A DNA stretch of 64,000 bases, from positions 178,589-242,588 of IMG/VR virus record IMGVR_UViG_3300048571_000088. The stretch is one strand, 5' to 3'. Below are positions 9,586 to 18,777 of this stretch, one piece after another (position 1 is the stretch's first letter; every line of letters begins with the position of its first letter). Below the pieces are notes generated by a model. It was not told the origin of the DNA and did not search any database. It was given only the letters and a program-made list of their open reading frames with translations. This stretch comes from a virus. Both the position numbers and the translations under genes were made by a program.

Positions 9586-11470
9586 ACTAGTACTTCCAAG
9601 TCAATAATATTACAATTTTCAAAGTTTGTAGTATCCTTATGAGTGATAAGAATAACTTGGTAGCCATTACTTGATAAGTTTTGAAGAACTTCAGTCATAA
9701 GTAATGAACGCTCAAGTCTACTAGCAGCGTCAATTTCATCACCTAAGAATAAAGGTAACATTCCTAAAATAATAGAGTGACCTAAAGATAAACGAAATGC
9801 TAAAGACGCTGTATCCATTTCAGAACCAGAACAGACATTGATAGATTTACCATCTACAACAATATCGTAAGTATCTGTAATTTCTATTTTAGACAAAACA
9901 CTATCTGTCATACTATTTAACAAAGTAGAAGCATGATAATTAATAAGAGGGATTGACTCTCTTTTTACTTTTTCAGATATTGTTTTTACTTCAGAAATAG
10001 TGTCCTGAATGACAGTTAATTCTTCTTTTAATTGAGAAATAAGAATCTCTGCTTTTGTATAGATTTCAGTAGCTTCTAGATACTGAGCAACACTAAATTG
10101 TTGAGACATTAATCTAGAAATATTTAAAGAACAGTCAGTGTTTAACTGCACAAAATCAATCGAACCTAAAAGTTTCTTTTCAACCTTTAATTGTTCTATT
10201 TTAATTTCTGTCTGTTCTATATTAGTAACAGAAGATTCAAAAATAGAATAATAAGAATTAAAAATATCAAGTGTATATTTAGATACAAATTCAGGATAAG
10301 CAAAAATAGCCTGACTAATAAGAGTACACTCAGCTATTAAAGTATCATATTCATGTTTATCAGTTGATAAGTACTCTATTGCAGCATCAACAGCCAAAAG
10401 TCTAACTAAACTGTCATCAAGAATTCTTGGAGTATCATCCAAGTTGTCATAATGTTGTAAAGTATCATGCATAAGATAAGAAGTAGTACTGCAAGTAGGG
10501 CAAGTAAAATCACCTTTAGACTGAAGCAACACTTTCTGCTTATATAGCTCATTATGACGTAAATCCTCTTTGTGTTTAGTAAGGGCAGGTAATTCCCAAT
10601 TAAAAGAATTAAGAGAAAAAGTATACTTATCAGATATAGAACGAATTCTTTTCTTGTATTCTTTTTCCTTCTCTAACAACTCATTAAACGACTTATAAGC
10701 AGTAATAGAATTATCATACTTACTAAAAAACTCTAGTAAGTCTTGAGGTACTTTTTTTAATTGACTTTTAAACTGAGTAAGAGAATCTTGTAGACGACTA
10801 ATACTTACATCTAATGTTGTCATTTGAATAGCACAATCAGCAATCTTTACTTTTTCTTCCTCTTCTTTCTGAATAAGAAAAGAATAGTCAAGATTAAGAA
10901 GTTCCTTATCTATAGAAGGAGGAACTACTAATTTAGAAGATAAATTAAGTTCAGCTTTAATTGCCTTTCTTCTGTCTTCAAGAAAAACTAATAACTCTTT
11001 AGCATCTTCTACTCCACTAACCTTATCAATAAAGGCTAGCTTTTTTGCTGGAGTCATCTTAGAAAAAGATCTCAATTCATTCTGTTGACAATAGTTACTA
11101 AGTAAGTAAATACTGTAATCATAGCCGGAATAAAGAGATAAGTCTAGAGTTGACAGGTGTTGTACCAACAACAGCTTTAACCCAAGAACCATCTGTCTCA
11201 ATGTATAGAACTGCATCAGAAGTTTTTCTAGTGAGTTTAAATCTTAAATTTAAGTAATTAAAAATAAGATTTACTTCTAGTTTTTTATAGAGAGTAGCTG
11301 AAGCACGAAGAGCACAATTACCAAAAAAAGCAAACGATATACACTCAAGTACTAAACTCTTTCCTGCACCGTTCATTCCCTACTAAATAATTCAATCCAT
11401 CTTTAAAATGAATTGTAGTATCCTTGTGAGTAAAACAATTTTTAATATTGATTGATTCAATTACTTTCAT
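9582..11470 (-). CDS. sbcC: SbcC/Rad50/gp46-like recombination ATPase, two CGG skip sites
   Basis: Large subunit of an SbcCD/gp46-47 type double-strand end nuclease (628 residues after two skips). The ATG at 11470 overlaps the SbcD stop. In the zero frame the protein breaks twice, each time at an in-frame CGG. Omitting the C at 11371 gives the Walker A motif GNEGAGKS (residues 31-38), and omitting the C at 11127 joins ISLF to GYDYSIY (Gly115). Long coiled-coil arms follow, with a CPTC zinc-hook motif in the middle (near 10500), then the signature region (CSGSEMDTASLAFRLSL) and the Walker B/D-loop region (FLGDEIDAAS). All functional motifs are present, so this is an intact gene if CGG is skipped. 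Confidence 0.85.
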
Positions 11471-12536
11471 GTGTATAATCCCAAGCTGTATAAGTCTTAT
11501 CAAGAAAGCAAGTAGAAATATATTTATAGATACTGTTTTCTTTTTCATTTATATATTGATAAAACAAAGCAGAAAAAGAGAGAGGAGAATTAGAAGAAAT
11601 TTGATCTACTTCAGTATCTGTTTCTATATCTTCGACTTGTGAATCCATTGTTTTATATTTAACAGAGAAACTCAGACAATCGAAACTAGGAGGAGCGTCT
11701 GAAGTTGTAAGTAAAACCCTAACATTAGAATTAGAGTAGTAATTAGAACTACTCTCTAAGTTTTTAAGTACATCTTGAATTTCATGAGTAACATATAAAG
11801 GCTCTGTGTCAAGTTGTTCTCCATGAGCATAAGGTTGCATAGACCCAGTTACATAAGTACTACCATTTTGCTTTGGTTTGTGCTCGTGACCTGTCACAAC
11901 TAGACACTTAGATTCTATTAAAAAATCAGGAATTAAATTAGAGTGGTAACTTGTAGTTCCAGATAACAAAGAAAAATCAGTTGTATCCCAATGCCCAAAG
12001 CAAATACAATCTTCTAGTAAAGTATTACCAAGGAGATTTAAAACAATATTTTTAGTTACTTGTTCATAAGGATTATAAGGAAAAAACAATAAGTTATTAA
12101 TGTTGTAAACTAAAGTTTTTTCGTCACTAAGAATGTAAAGATTTTTAAATTTATTCTTTAAGAATGTAGTTAGCACTTGAAAACTACTTACTAGTGTCTT
12201 ATCCTTACTGAGGTCATGATTGCCAGCTAAAATAATATATTTTACATCAGGGTTTAATTGCACAGCTTTAGTTATTGTTTCAATTGTATCTAATAGGACA
12301 GAGTGTTTGATAACACTCTTATCAAATAAGTCACCCATAACAACAAAATAGTCAGATGTTGTGTTAAACAATCTATTTCTAAATTCGTTAAAAACACTTT
12401 CTTCTCGTATACCTAATTTACTTTTAGGTACATTGTTTTTAAAAACACGCCCTAAATGAGGATCACCTAGTGTTTCAATAGAGAACCCTAAGCATTCAAA
12501 CTTAGGGTTTCTTTCGCCATAGATGGTATATTTCAA
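11457..12536 (-). CDS. sbcD: SbcD/Mre11/gp47-like nuclease
   Basis: Metallophosphoesterase subunit that pairs with the adjacent SbcC ATPase to trim DNA ends. Of 359 residues, the N-terminal half carries the phosphoesterase signatures: GDPHLG (about 25-30), GDLFDKS (about 68), AGNHD (about 103), GHWDTTD and GHEHKPK (about 180-217). These supply the two-metal ligands Asp/His/Asn. The C-terminus overlaps the SbcC start by 14 bases, typical of sbcDC pairs. It has no in-frame CGG, unlike its partner. Confidence 0.85.
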   Translation of the reverse strand: MKYTIYGERNPKFECLGFSIETLGDPHLGRVFKNNVPKSKLGIREESVFNEFRNRLFNTTSDYFVVMGDLFDKSVIKHSVLLDTIETITKAVQLNPDVKYIILAGNHDLSKDKTLVSSFQVLTTFLKNKFKNLYILSDEKTLVYNINNLLFFPYNPYEQVTKNIVLNLLGNTLLEDCICFGHWDTTDFSLLSGTTSYHSNLIPDFLIESKCLVVTGHEHKPKQNGSTYVTGSMQPYAHGEQLDTEPLYVTHEIQDVLKNLESSSNYYSNSNVRVLLTTSDAPPSFDCLSFSVKYKTMDSQVEDIETDTEVDQISSNSPLSFSALFYQYINEKENSIYKYISTCFLDKTYTAWDYTHESN

Positions 12537-12547
12537 ATAGACTTACC

Positions 12548-13192
12548 TTAAAATGGTAAGTCGTCGTCATCATCCTCTACAGGAGCAGAATGAGAAGAAG
12601 AAGCTACTTTTGTTTCACTTGTTGGAGTTTTTTCTGCTGTCGCAAAAGTAGTACCGGCAGCGGAAGCCCAGTCATCACCACTTTTAGACGTAAAAGGAAC
12701 TAGCGTTTTAAGTAGGATAGCATTAAGCTTAATTGAAATTCCATTCTCACCTTCGAGTTGACTATAACGTAAAGTTCCAAAACTTCCGTTACCAATTTCT
12801 GTACTAGTGATATCTTGAATCTGACTCATATCTCCACCAGGAGCAAAATATGCACGAGGACGTAAAAAGTCAGGATACAGTTCTTTTGTCTTAGAGCTAT
12901 GCGTGTCTTGAGCAATACTCAACACATACTGATCATCTTGATCTTGATAAGGAGCTTCAAATTTATACTGATCAAAAAACTGATCAGTTGGAACTTCTTT
13001 AAGAGTTTTATTAATTGCTTGACCTTCCACACGAATAGCTTTAAAAACTTTTCGTTGTTCTTTTGAAAGTACTACTGTAGTTTTATATTCAGTAGTTTCA
13101 GCTTTGTATTTTTTAGATGGTTTAGAAATGCAAGTATAAGCAAAATAAACATCATCAATTTTTTCTTTAGGTAGGTTCTTATAAGTAGCCAT
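12548..13192 (-). CDS. ssb: Single-stranded DNA-binding protein with acidic C-terminal tail
   Basis: A 214-residue protein ending in a run of Asp followed by LPF, the hallmark tip of SSB proteins that recruits polymerase, helicase and recombination partners. A Ser/Thr/Ala-rich linker (about 170-205) separates it from an N-terminal region rich in beta strands and aromatic residues, consistent with an OB-type core, although the core is divergent. A GGAGAG ribosome site precedes the ATG. It lies between SbcD and the polymerase block, where a phage replisome SSB is expected. The assignment rests mainly on tail and context. Confidence 0.7.
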   Translation of the reverse strand: MATYKNLPKEKIDDVYFAYTCISKPSKKYKAETTEYKTTVVLSKEQRKVFKAIRVEGQAINKTLKEVPTDQFFDQYKFEAPYQDQDDQYVLSIAQDTHSSKTKELYPDFLRPRAYFAPGGDMSQIQDITSTEIGNGSFGTLRYSQLEGENGISIKLNAILLKTLVPFTSKSGDDWASAAGTTFATAEKTPTSETKVASSSHSAPVEDDDDDLPF

Positions 13193-13260
13193 GATAGCTC
13201 TCCAATAATTTTAAGTATATCTTTCCGTACTTAATCGGTTTTTATATATATTAGTTTAAT

Positions 13261-14274
13261 TCAAGATGTTGCTAGTAAAACCATAGACTCATTAAACCTT
13301 CCATGCGGAACAGTTTTAACTGTAGTAGACTTATTAAAAAGATCACCTAGTAAAGTAAGACTATTGGTTAATACTTTTTCATCTTTAATTTTGACACAAA
13401 CACTTTTATCAGTAAAATCTTTCAGTGTTGTGCCGCTAAATGTAAAGCCAGTAGAACTAAAGAAACATAGTAAAAGTTTCTTAGACTGATCATAAACATA
13501 TAGTTTTTTCTTACCCACCACTGAAGAAGGAGTGAGTACTTTGCTAGCAGAACCTAAAGGAATTAAAGAACACTTAACGGATTTAACCATTGCATTCTTA
13601 TTAATTGCTCTAGTACTTTTACTAGCTTTTGAAGTTGTTTTAGATTTATTATACTGATCTTTTAAAGAGGTAAGAGAAGTAACTAAAACCTTATAAGCTG
13701 GCCTATCTAAACATTTATTTTTAAAATCATCTTCGATGTACGTTAATTGACTATCAATGTACTCAATACAAGATTTAACTTTTAGTGTTTGAGTTTCAAC
13801 TTCATAAGTAAAGTTTAATGGCTTACCATACAGTTTATAATCAATATACAAATCTATATTTGTTAAGTGTTCTGAACATTCTTTTTTTACAAGTTTTAAA
13901 ACAACAGGTTTAAAAGAATCTATTTTAACTGGATGTCTTGTAGATAAATATTCAAGCCTATTTTCAAACGATTGTAAAACATCAGAAGGAAGAATCCAAC
14001 CTAACGCCAATAAACGAGAAATTACAAGGACTGGCTCATAACAAGTGATACTAGAGATTGAAATATTAAACTTTCTAGAAGAAAAAGACTCAAGATAAGT
14101 TTGAAGATACTGTTTCATATCTAATAATGAAATGTCTTCATTATTAGCGTAATAATTTAATAATGAAATTAACGCATATTTGCTAATTTCTTCTAACTCA
14201 GGAACAGGCTCTTTAAATTTTATACTTTTACGATTAATGGCAATCTCCCCAAGTCTGTCCAGTATTCCAAGCAA
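13261..14274 (-). CDS. Hypothetical protein downstream of DNA polymerase
   Basis: A 337-residue, Lys/Ser/Thr-rich protein that I cannot classify. The annotated ATG overlaps the polymerase 3' end by 41 bases; a later start is possible because GGGGAG occurs about 25 bases inside. No catalytic motif or membrane helix is visible. Translational coupling to the polymerase suggests a replication accessory role (inference). The 68 bases between its stop and the SSB start hold no gene; that short AT-rich gap may contain a promoter, but I see no convincing one. Confidence 0.5.
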   Translation of the reverse strand: MLGILDRLGEIAINRKSIKFKEPVPELEEISKYALISLLNYYANNEDISLLDMKQYLQTYLESFSSRKFNISISSITCYEPVLVISRLLALGWILPSDVLQSFENRLEYLSTRHPVKIDSFKPVVLKLVKKECSEHLTNIDLYIDYKLYGKPLNFTYEVETQTLKVKSCIEYIDSQLTYIEDDFKNKCLDRPAYKVLVTSLTSLKDQYNKSKTTSKASKSTRAINKNAMVKSVKCSLIPLGSASKVLTPSSVVGKKKLYVYDQSKKLLLCFFSSTGFTFSGTTLKDFTDKSVCVKIKDEKVLTNSLTLLGDLFNKSTTVKTVPHGRFNESMVLLATS

Positions 14275-17200
14275 TACCTAAGTCGACTCTAAATTTTAAA
14301 TCTTCTTTAGCCTTTTTAAGGCCGTTTTCAAACGCAGTAATAATAGGATTGTTATCAGTCACATAATAATAATTATCTTTATGACCGATATCAGAAGTAC
14401 TACCTGATTCTTTTTTATACTTTTCTGCTTGAAGTAAACAAGGATGTTTTAAAGTTTTTATTAGTTTTAAATAAACTTCTTTAGAGTTTTCGTCGATAGT
14501 AACTAGTGGGTTTCCACTGTCTTCTCCGTTAACAATAGCTTCATACTCTTTAAGAGTCTCGTAGTACTCCTGAACAGAAGTTTCAGTTAAATCTTCAATA
14601 AATTTATGAACAGGTACTAAAGAAGGATGTGCAGCAGTTTGAAGTTCATCATGATAAAAAATCATTAAGAATGCTTTACAATCCTCATAAGAATTAACTA
14701 ATGGATCTCCAAGCATTCCTTTCTCTTCGAGTTCCTGACACATATTAAGAAGAGCATACTTACAAATAATTGCACCAGCAGACTGGAATAATAAATTAAT
14801 TAAACTGTGCTGAAAGCGAGAACGAAGTTTTCTTCCATCAATACCAAGAATAAATTCTTTATTACCAACTCTCTTCCAATAAGTTTCTAATTTATCTTTT
14901 AATTCTTTCAAAGCAGGAACAGATTCCCAAAATAAATCATACAACTCTTCTGCACGTTCTTTAGAAACACCTAGCATAGCTTGAAGCTTTGCAATTCCTG
15001 CACCATATAAAACAGCATAGTTAAAACTTTTTGCTGGATCTCTCTCAATACCTAGTTTCCTAGCAGTAATGCTATTACCTGTTATAAAAACTTTACCATG
15101 TCTTCTACATACTATATAAGTATCAGGAACAGATACACAGTATACAAATCCATTATATGGTACTTCAGTAATAGTTGTGTGCTTTAATGAAGATCCTTTC
15201 AAATTAAAAGGATTAAAAGGAATTAAAATTTGAAATTTATTATTTTTAGTTTGTATCAATGCTTGTCGATTAGTTGTTAAACAACCGATTTGAATAGAAG
15301 TAATAAAAGCATAGTCACTCGATGTAACAAGCAGGCCAGAATTTTTTACCATAGCAGTAAAAACAGAATTAAAATAATCAGTTTTTACTTTTTCTAAGAT
15401 ATCGTAAGCAGAAGAAAACTGATTATTTTCAAGAGATCCGTAAGCTGGAATAACTCCACTAGTCGTCAACTCTGATGCTAATACATCAATCGCAGAACTA
15501 TCTTCTGATAGTACAGCATTCCTATGCTCAGGTGTCATTAGAATAGAAAGTCTATCCCCTTGAACAGACACCATATTACCATTGTACTGACATTTAATAA
15601 ACTCAGTAGGCTTGGTAATTGATAACGCTCTAGTATCTTTATTCCATTGGACTACACTTTCGTTTTGGTTTAGATCAGAAAATAACTTAAAACCTTCTTC
15701 TGTAAGAATTTCTGTATCGTCTGAAAGACAATTTCCACTTACAAATATGTTAAGATCTTCTTTTACCATTATAAAAGAACTTGGTACTTGTACGCAACCT
15801 ACTTCCTCTTCACTTACATAAGTCGTAAGCTTTAAGGAAGAAAGAAGAACTACTTCAGAAGGTGAAATTACAATACCAAAGCTATCTTGATCTTCTACCT
15901 TATACATGTCTTCTGCAAGTAAAGTAATATAAGAATTTTCTGTAGTTAGGTCTTTAAGTAAGACTCTGTGTTTGTTTGTCATAGTCATTTTAAATCCGCT
16001 AGAATTTGAAAAGACATGCATAACATCAGATATCAAATTATTTCTACGGATAATTTTTAAAGGCTTAACAAAAGTTACTTCACCATAAGACCACTGAGCA
16101 ACAAAATCATCTACTGAAATATCAGATATTTTCTTCCAACCGAAAGGAGTTAGTAATTCATTTTTGACAGGAAAAGCATGGAGATCATTTGGTTTTTCAG
16201 CAATAAGGGCTTCTGCTAATTCGGGTCCATCTGTATAATTAAATACGTAATGACCTTCAGTCCTAGCTTCAAGGGAAGCTAAATCTAGTCCTACCTGAAC
16301 GTACCCTGCACCACACCCGAAAAGATTTCTCATACGGGCACCCTCAAGAGATGTAATTCTCGGGATGTTACAAATACCCTTATGCTTGTAGCGGAATGTC
16401 GATGCGCCGATTGTAGAAGCAGGTGTACTTATACGACCGTCTGCACGAACCATAGATTTAAAACCTTTTAAAGGCTCTCCATCTTCGTCTGTTGCAGTAC
16501 CTGAAATACTATTTCTACGGTGTTTATAAGTTAGATAGTTAGTGACATCTAAAGCAAAATCTGCTTGTTTACCAAGAAGTTTAAGGCCAGAGCATAACTT
16601 TTTCTCTGTTCCTACACGAAGAAGAGGACTAACAGGAACAATACATTTATTTGTCTTACAAGCTTTTAAAAGTTTATCTTTTAATTCTGATTCTGTTGTT
16701 TCTAGTAAAGAAAGACGGTGATCCCTAAAAGGACCGTTTAAAGTAGAATCAACGTAACGATCAACTGCTGCTAAAATCTTATCAGGGGGTTGAGCCTGTT
16801 TTTTTGAATCCTTCTTTAAGTCTCGATATTTCCATTCTTCTGGCACCCAACCTAAAGAAAGCAGATACCCTTTTAAATAGTCCAAATCATCAATAGTAGT
16901 AGGAACAGAAGTAACTAATGGCTCTCGATGAGGAAGAGAAAATACTTTATTATTATAGGTCATCGTAAGATTTTCATTATCTAAAGTAGCACCTAAACGT
17001 TCAGCAAAATTAATAAGATGAGCACCAAAAGATAAATCTTTTTTAACTTGAGAAGCAGGTGGTGTTACAGCTTTCTGCTCACCTTTATTTAAAGGACGTA
17101 AAGGAAGGCGAGGATTAACTCTTTCTGCATACTCTTTTAGTTTAGTATCAAAATGAATAAGATTATCCTCTGCTAAATCAGAATCAAAATGAAATCCAAA

Positions 17201-17800
17201 TAAACTTTGTTTTAAAGTTAAATCAACTAATTTTAGTTCTTGTTGATAAGCTTTTGTATAATCCCAAGAACCTTTTTCTATCATCAGATCTTTATATACT
17301 TCTATATTGGAACGACAATCTTGCTCCATATAGATTTCAAGTTCTTCAGACCACTGACTAAAATCTTCATGTCTTGATTTAGATTCAGAATTATTTTTTG
17401 ATAAATTAGAAAGACTGTGTCCGCCTACTCTATCTGGATTTAACAATTGAGACCAAATCAAAGTATCGGTTACTACGACAGGACGACCATTTAATGTACT
17501 TTCTTGACCTACGTATCCAATCTTATAATCTAGAAGATCAAATAACTTTAAAACAGGTAAATCATATCCTACGATATTATGGCCTGCAATTTCTACAACA
17601 TTACTAAATACCTCAGTAATCTTTTCTTTAGTCATTTGTTCAAGACGTAAAGTTATTTTTTCACTAGGGTTATGAAGATTAAAAAAAGAAATACACCATA
17701 ATCTAGCTTCTTCTGTTAGCTTATAAGGCATTGACCTAAAATCTAACATATCCTCTAACAAATTATTTGCTTCTGAGTCAAATAAAATATGTTTAAACAT
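14234..17800 (-). CDS. polA: Family A DNA polymerase with two abutting inteins
   Basis: Replicative DNA polymerase (1188 residues before splicing, about 820 after). Residues 1-190 form a 3'-5' exonuclease domain (FDSEANN, HNIVGYDLP and the final YMEQDC segment supply the acidic ligands). The polymerase domain has motif A VGLDLASLEAR (503-513), motif B RDPAKSFNYAVLYGAG (920-935) and motif C FYHDEL. Motif B is preceded by an insertion: NDLH is followed by residues 542-690 and 691-909, both with intein blocks, before SITARKLGI resumes. Without them the junction DLH-SITARK matches family A polymerases. All CGG bases here are out of frame (for example ATC GGC), so no frameshift is needed. Confidence 0.9.
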   Translation of the reverse strand: MFKHILFDSEANNLLEDMLDFRSMPYKLTEEARLWCISFFNLHNPSEKITLRLEQMTKEKITEVFSNVVEIAGHNIVGYDLPVLKLFDLLDYKIGYVGQESTLNGRPVVVTDTLIWSQLLNPDRVGGHSLSNLSKNNSESKSRHEDFSQWSEELEIYMEQDCRSNIEVYKDLMIEKGSWDYTKAYQQELKLVDLTLKQSLFGFHFDSDLAEDNLIHFDTKLKEYAERVNPRLPLRPLNKGEQKAVTPPASQVKKDLSFGAHLINFAERLGATLDNENLTMTYNNKVFSLPHREPLVTSVPTTIDDLDYLKGYLLSLGWVPEEWKYRDLKKDSKKQAQPPDKILAAVDRYVDSTLNGPFRDHRLSLLETTESELKDKLLKACKTNKCIVPVSPLLRVGTEKKLCSGLKLLGKQADFALDVTNYLTYKHRRNSISGTATDEDGEPLKGFKSMVRADGRISTPASTIGASTFRYKHKGICNIPRITSLEGARMRNLFGCGAGYVQVGLDLASLEARTEGHYVFNYTDGPELAEALIAEKPNDLHAFPVKNELLTPFGWKKISDISVDDFVAQWSYGEVTFVKPLKIIRRNNLISDVMHVFSNSSGFKMTMTNKHRVLLKDLTTENSYITLLAEDMYKVEDQDSFGIVISPSEVVLLSSLKLTTYVSEEEVGCVQVPSSFIMVKEDLNIFVSGNCLSDDTEILTEEGFKLFSDLNQNESVVQWNKDTRALSITKPTEFIKCQYNGNMVSVQGDRLSILMTPEHRNAVLSEDSSAIDVLASELTTSGVIPAYGSLENNQFSSAYDILEKVKTDYFNSVFTAMVKNSGLLVTSSDYAFITSIQIGCLTTNRQALIQTKNNKFQILIPFNPFNLKGSSLKHTTITEVPYNGFVYCVSVPDTYIVCRRHGKVFITGNSITARKLGIERDPAKSFNYAVLYGAGIAKLQAMLGVSKERAEELYDLFWESVPALKELKDKLETYWKRVGNKEFILGIDGRKLRSRFQHSLINLLFQSAGAIICKYALLNMCQELEEKGMLGDPLVNSYEDCKAFLMIFYHDELQTAAHPSLVPVHKFIEDLTETSVQEYYETLKEYEAIVNGEDSGNPLVTIDENSKEVYLKLIKTLKHPCLLQAEKYKKESGSTSDIGHKDNYYYVTDNNPIITAFENGLKKAKEDLKFRVDLGIAWNTGQTWGDCH
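15074..15730 (-). mobile_element. Mini-intein 2 in DNA polymerase (Cys1 type)
   Basis: Residues 691-909 of the polymerase. Block A CLSDDTEILTEEGFKLFSDL, block B GDRLSILMTPEHRN, block F/G VPDTYIVCRRHGKVFITGN, followed by Ser910 of the C-extein (SITARK). At 219 residues it may hold a degenerate linker but no visible LAGLIDADG or HNH motif. It directly abuts intein 1 with no extein residue between them. Confidence 0.8.
15731..16177 (-). mobile_element. Mini-intein 1 in DNA polymerase (Ala1 type)
   Basis: Residues 542-690 of the polymerase. Block A reads AFPVKNELLTPFGWKKISDI, block B MTNKHRVLL, and the C-terminal blocks run from about SLKLTTYVSEEEVG to NIFVSGN. It begins with Ala rather than Cys or Ser and ends in Asn, and the next residue is the Cys that starts intein 2. 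About 149 residues leave no room for a homing endonuclease domain. Boundaries are inferred from block positions. Confidence 0.75.
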
Positions 17801-17841
17801 TTACTTCCTTTGTATCATTAATTACATTTTAATTATTTTAA

Positions 17842-18531
17842 TTATTTTAATTGTATTACTGTTATACTATTGTAGTAATAAGAACCAGTATCTATATAGG
17901 AACAATTACCTAAATGTACTGGTTCGTCTACAATAGTATGACCTAAATATATTTTATCTATATCAGCTATTAAAGTATCATCGTTATTAGATATTTTAGT
18001 TCTTCCCCAAAGCAATTGACTTTGAAGGAAAGGCTTATGTAAATTATTCTTTGTTATATTAAAACTACAAGAAGGCAAGTCACCATGTACAAAACCTATT
18101 AGTTTGCCCTCTATTAAGGTTGTCAAAATATAAGGTAAATCACGAACAAGCTTATAACAATAAGCTTGCAGAACTTCGTCTAGAGCGTAGAACCAACTTC
18201 CACCGTTTAAAGTGTGCAGTCTAGCGTTACTTTCCTTTTTAAATACTCTGTCAGATTCATAGTACTCAATAATAAATTGTTCGTGATTTCCTCTTACAGA
18301 TTTAAACCACTTTTTATTAAGAAGTTCAAGACACCTTAAAGACTCTGGACCTCGGTCAACAAGATCTCCAACACCAATTAATAAATCAGTGTTGAAGTTG
18401 AAATTAACTTTATTTAATTCTTTCATTAGTAGTTCGTAGCATCCGTGGATGTCACCACAGACATAAATACTAGAATAAAGAGAAGAATCAATCTCCGAGA
18501 TCACACTCAACTCCTTTGAAGAAATCTTCAA
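17842..18531 (-). CDS. PP2A-like serine/threonine protein phosphatase
   Basis: A 229-residue metallophosphoesterase of the lambda/PP2A type. It has GDIHG (about 27), GDLVDRG (about 57) and RGNHE (about 82), the three canonical signatures that bind two metal ions, and HGD and GHT near residues 150 and 200. The family dephosphorylates proteins or nucleotides. The ATG overlaps the upstream 95-residue gene by 44 bases. The stop lies in three near-perfect direct repeats of ATTTTAATT (17826-17852). Confidence 0.75.
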   Translation of the reverse strand: MKISSKELSVISEIDSSLYSSIYVCGDIHGCYELLMKELNKVNFNFNTDLLIGVGDLVDRGPESLRCLELLNKKWFKSVRGNHEQFIIEYYESDRVFKKESNARLHTLNGGSWFYALDEVLQAYCYKLVRDLPYILTTLIEGKLIGFVHGDLPSCSFNITKNNLHKPFLQSQLLWGRTKISNNDDTLIADIDKIYLGHTIVDEPVHLGNCSYIDTGSYYYNSITVIQLK

Positions 18532-18775
18532 ATGTAACTAAATAAATATAAATTGCCTTTCGTATATCACTGCCAGATAAATCTAAGTGTTTAAGTGGTA
18601 TGTATACTAATCTAGAATCAATAGTACCATTGGTATTTAAATAATCTTTCTTATTTAAATAACAGTCAATAAAAACTCTAATAGAAACTAAACTTTCTTC
18701 TTGATAAGTACGTATACGCCAGTACTCTACTGAGCTTTCATAAAAAGCTCTTTTATTTTGTTTAATCATGCCCAT
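18488..18775 (-). CDS. Hypothetical protein, 95 aa
   Basis: A small protein directly after the long tail fibre (two bases between), which may be a fibre assembly factor or an independent early gene; I see no family signature. It has a mixed charged composition with short hydrophobic stretches but no membrane helix. Its last 44 bases overlap the phosphatase start. Two candidate starts (ATG at 18775 or 18769) cannot be distinguished. Confidence 0.5.
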   Translation of the reverse strand: MGMIKQNKRAFYESSVEYWRIRTYQEESLVSIRVFIDCYLNKKDYLNTNGTIDSRLVYIPLKHLDLSGSDIRKAIYIYLVTFEDFFKGVECDLGD

Positions 18776-18777
18776 AT

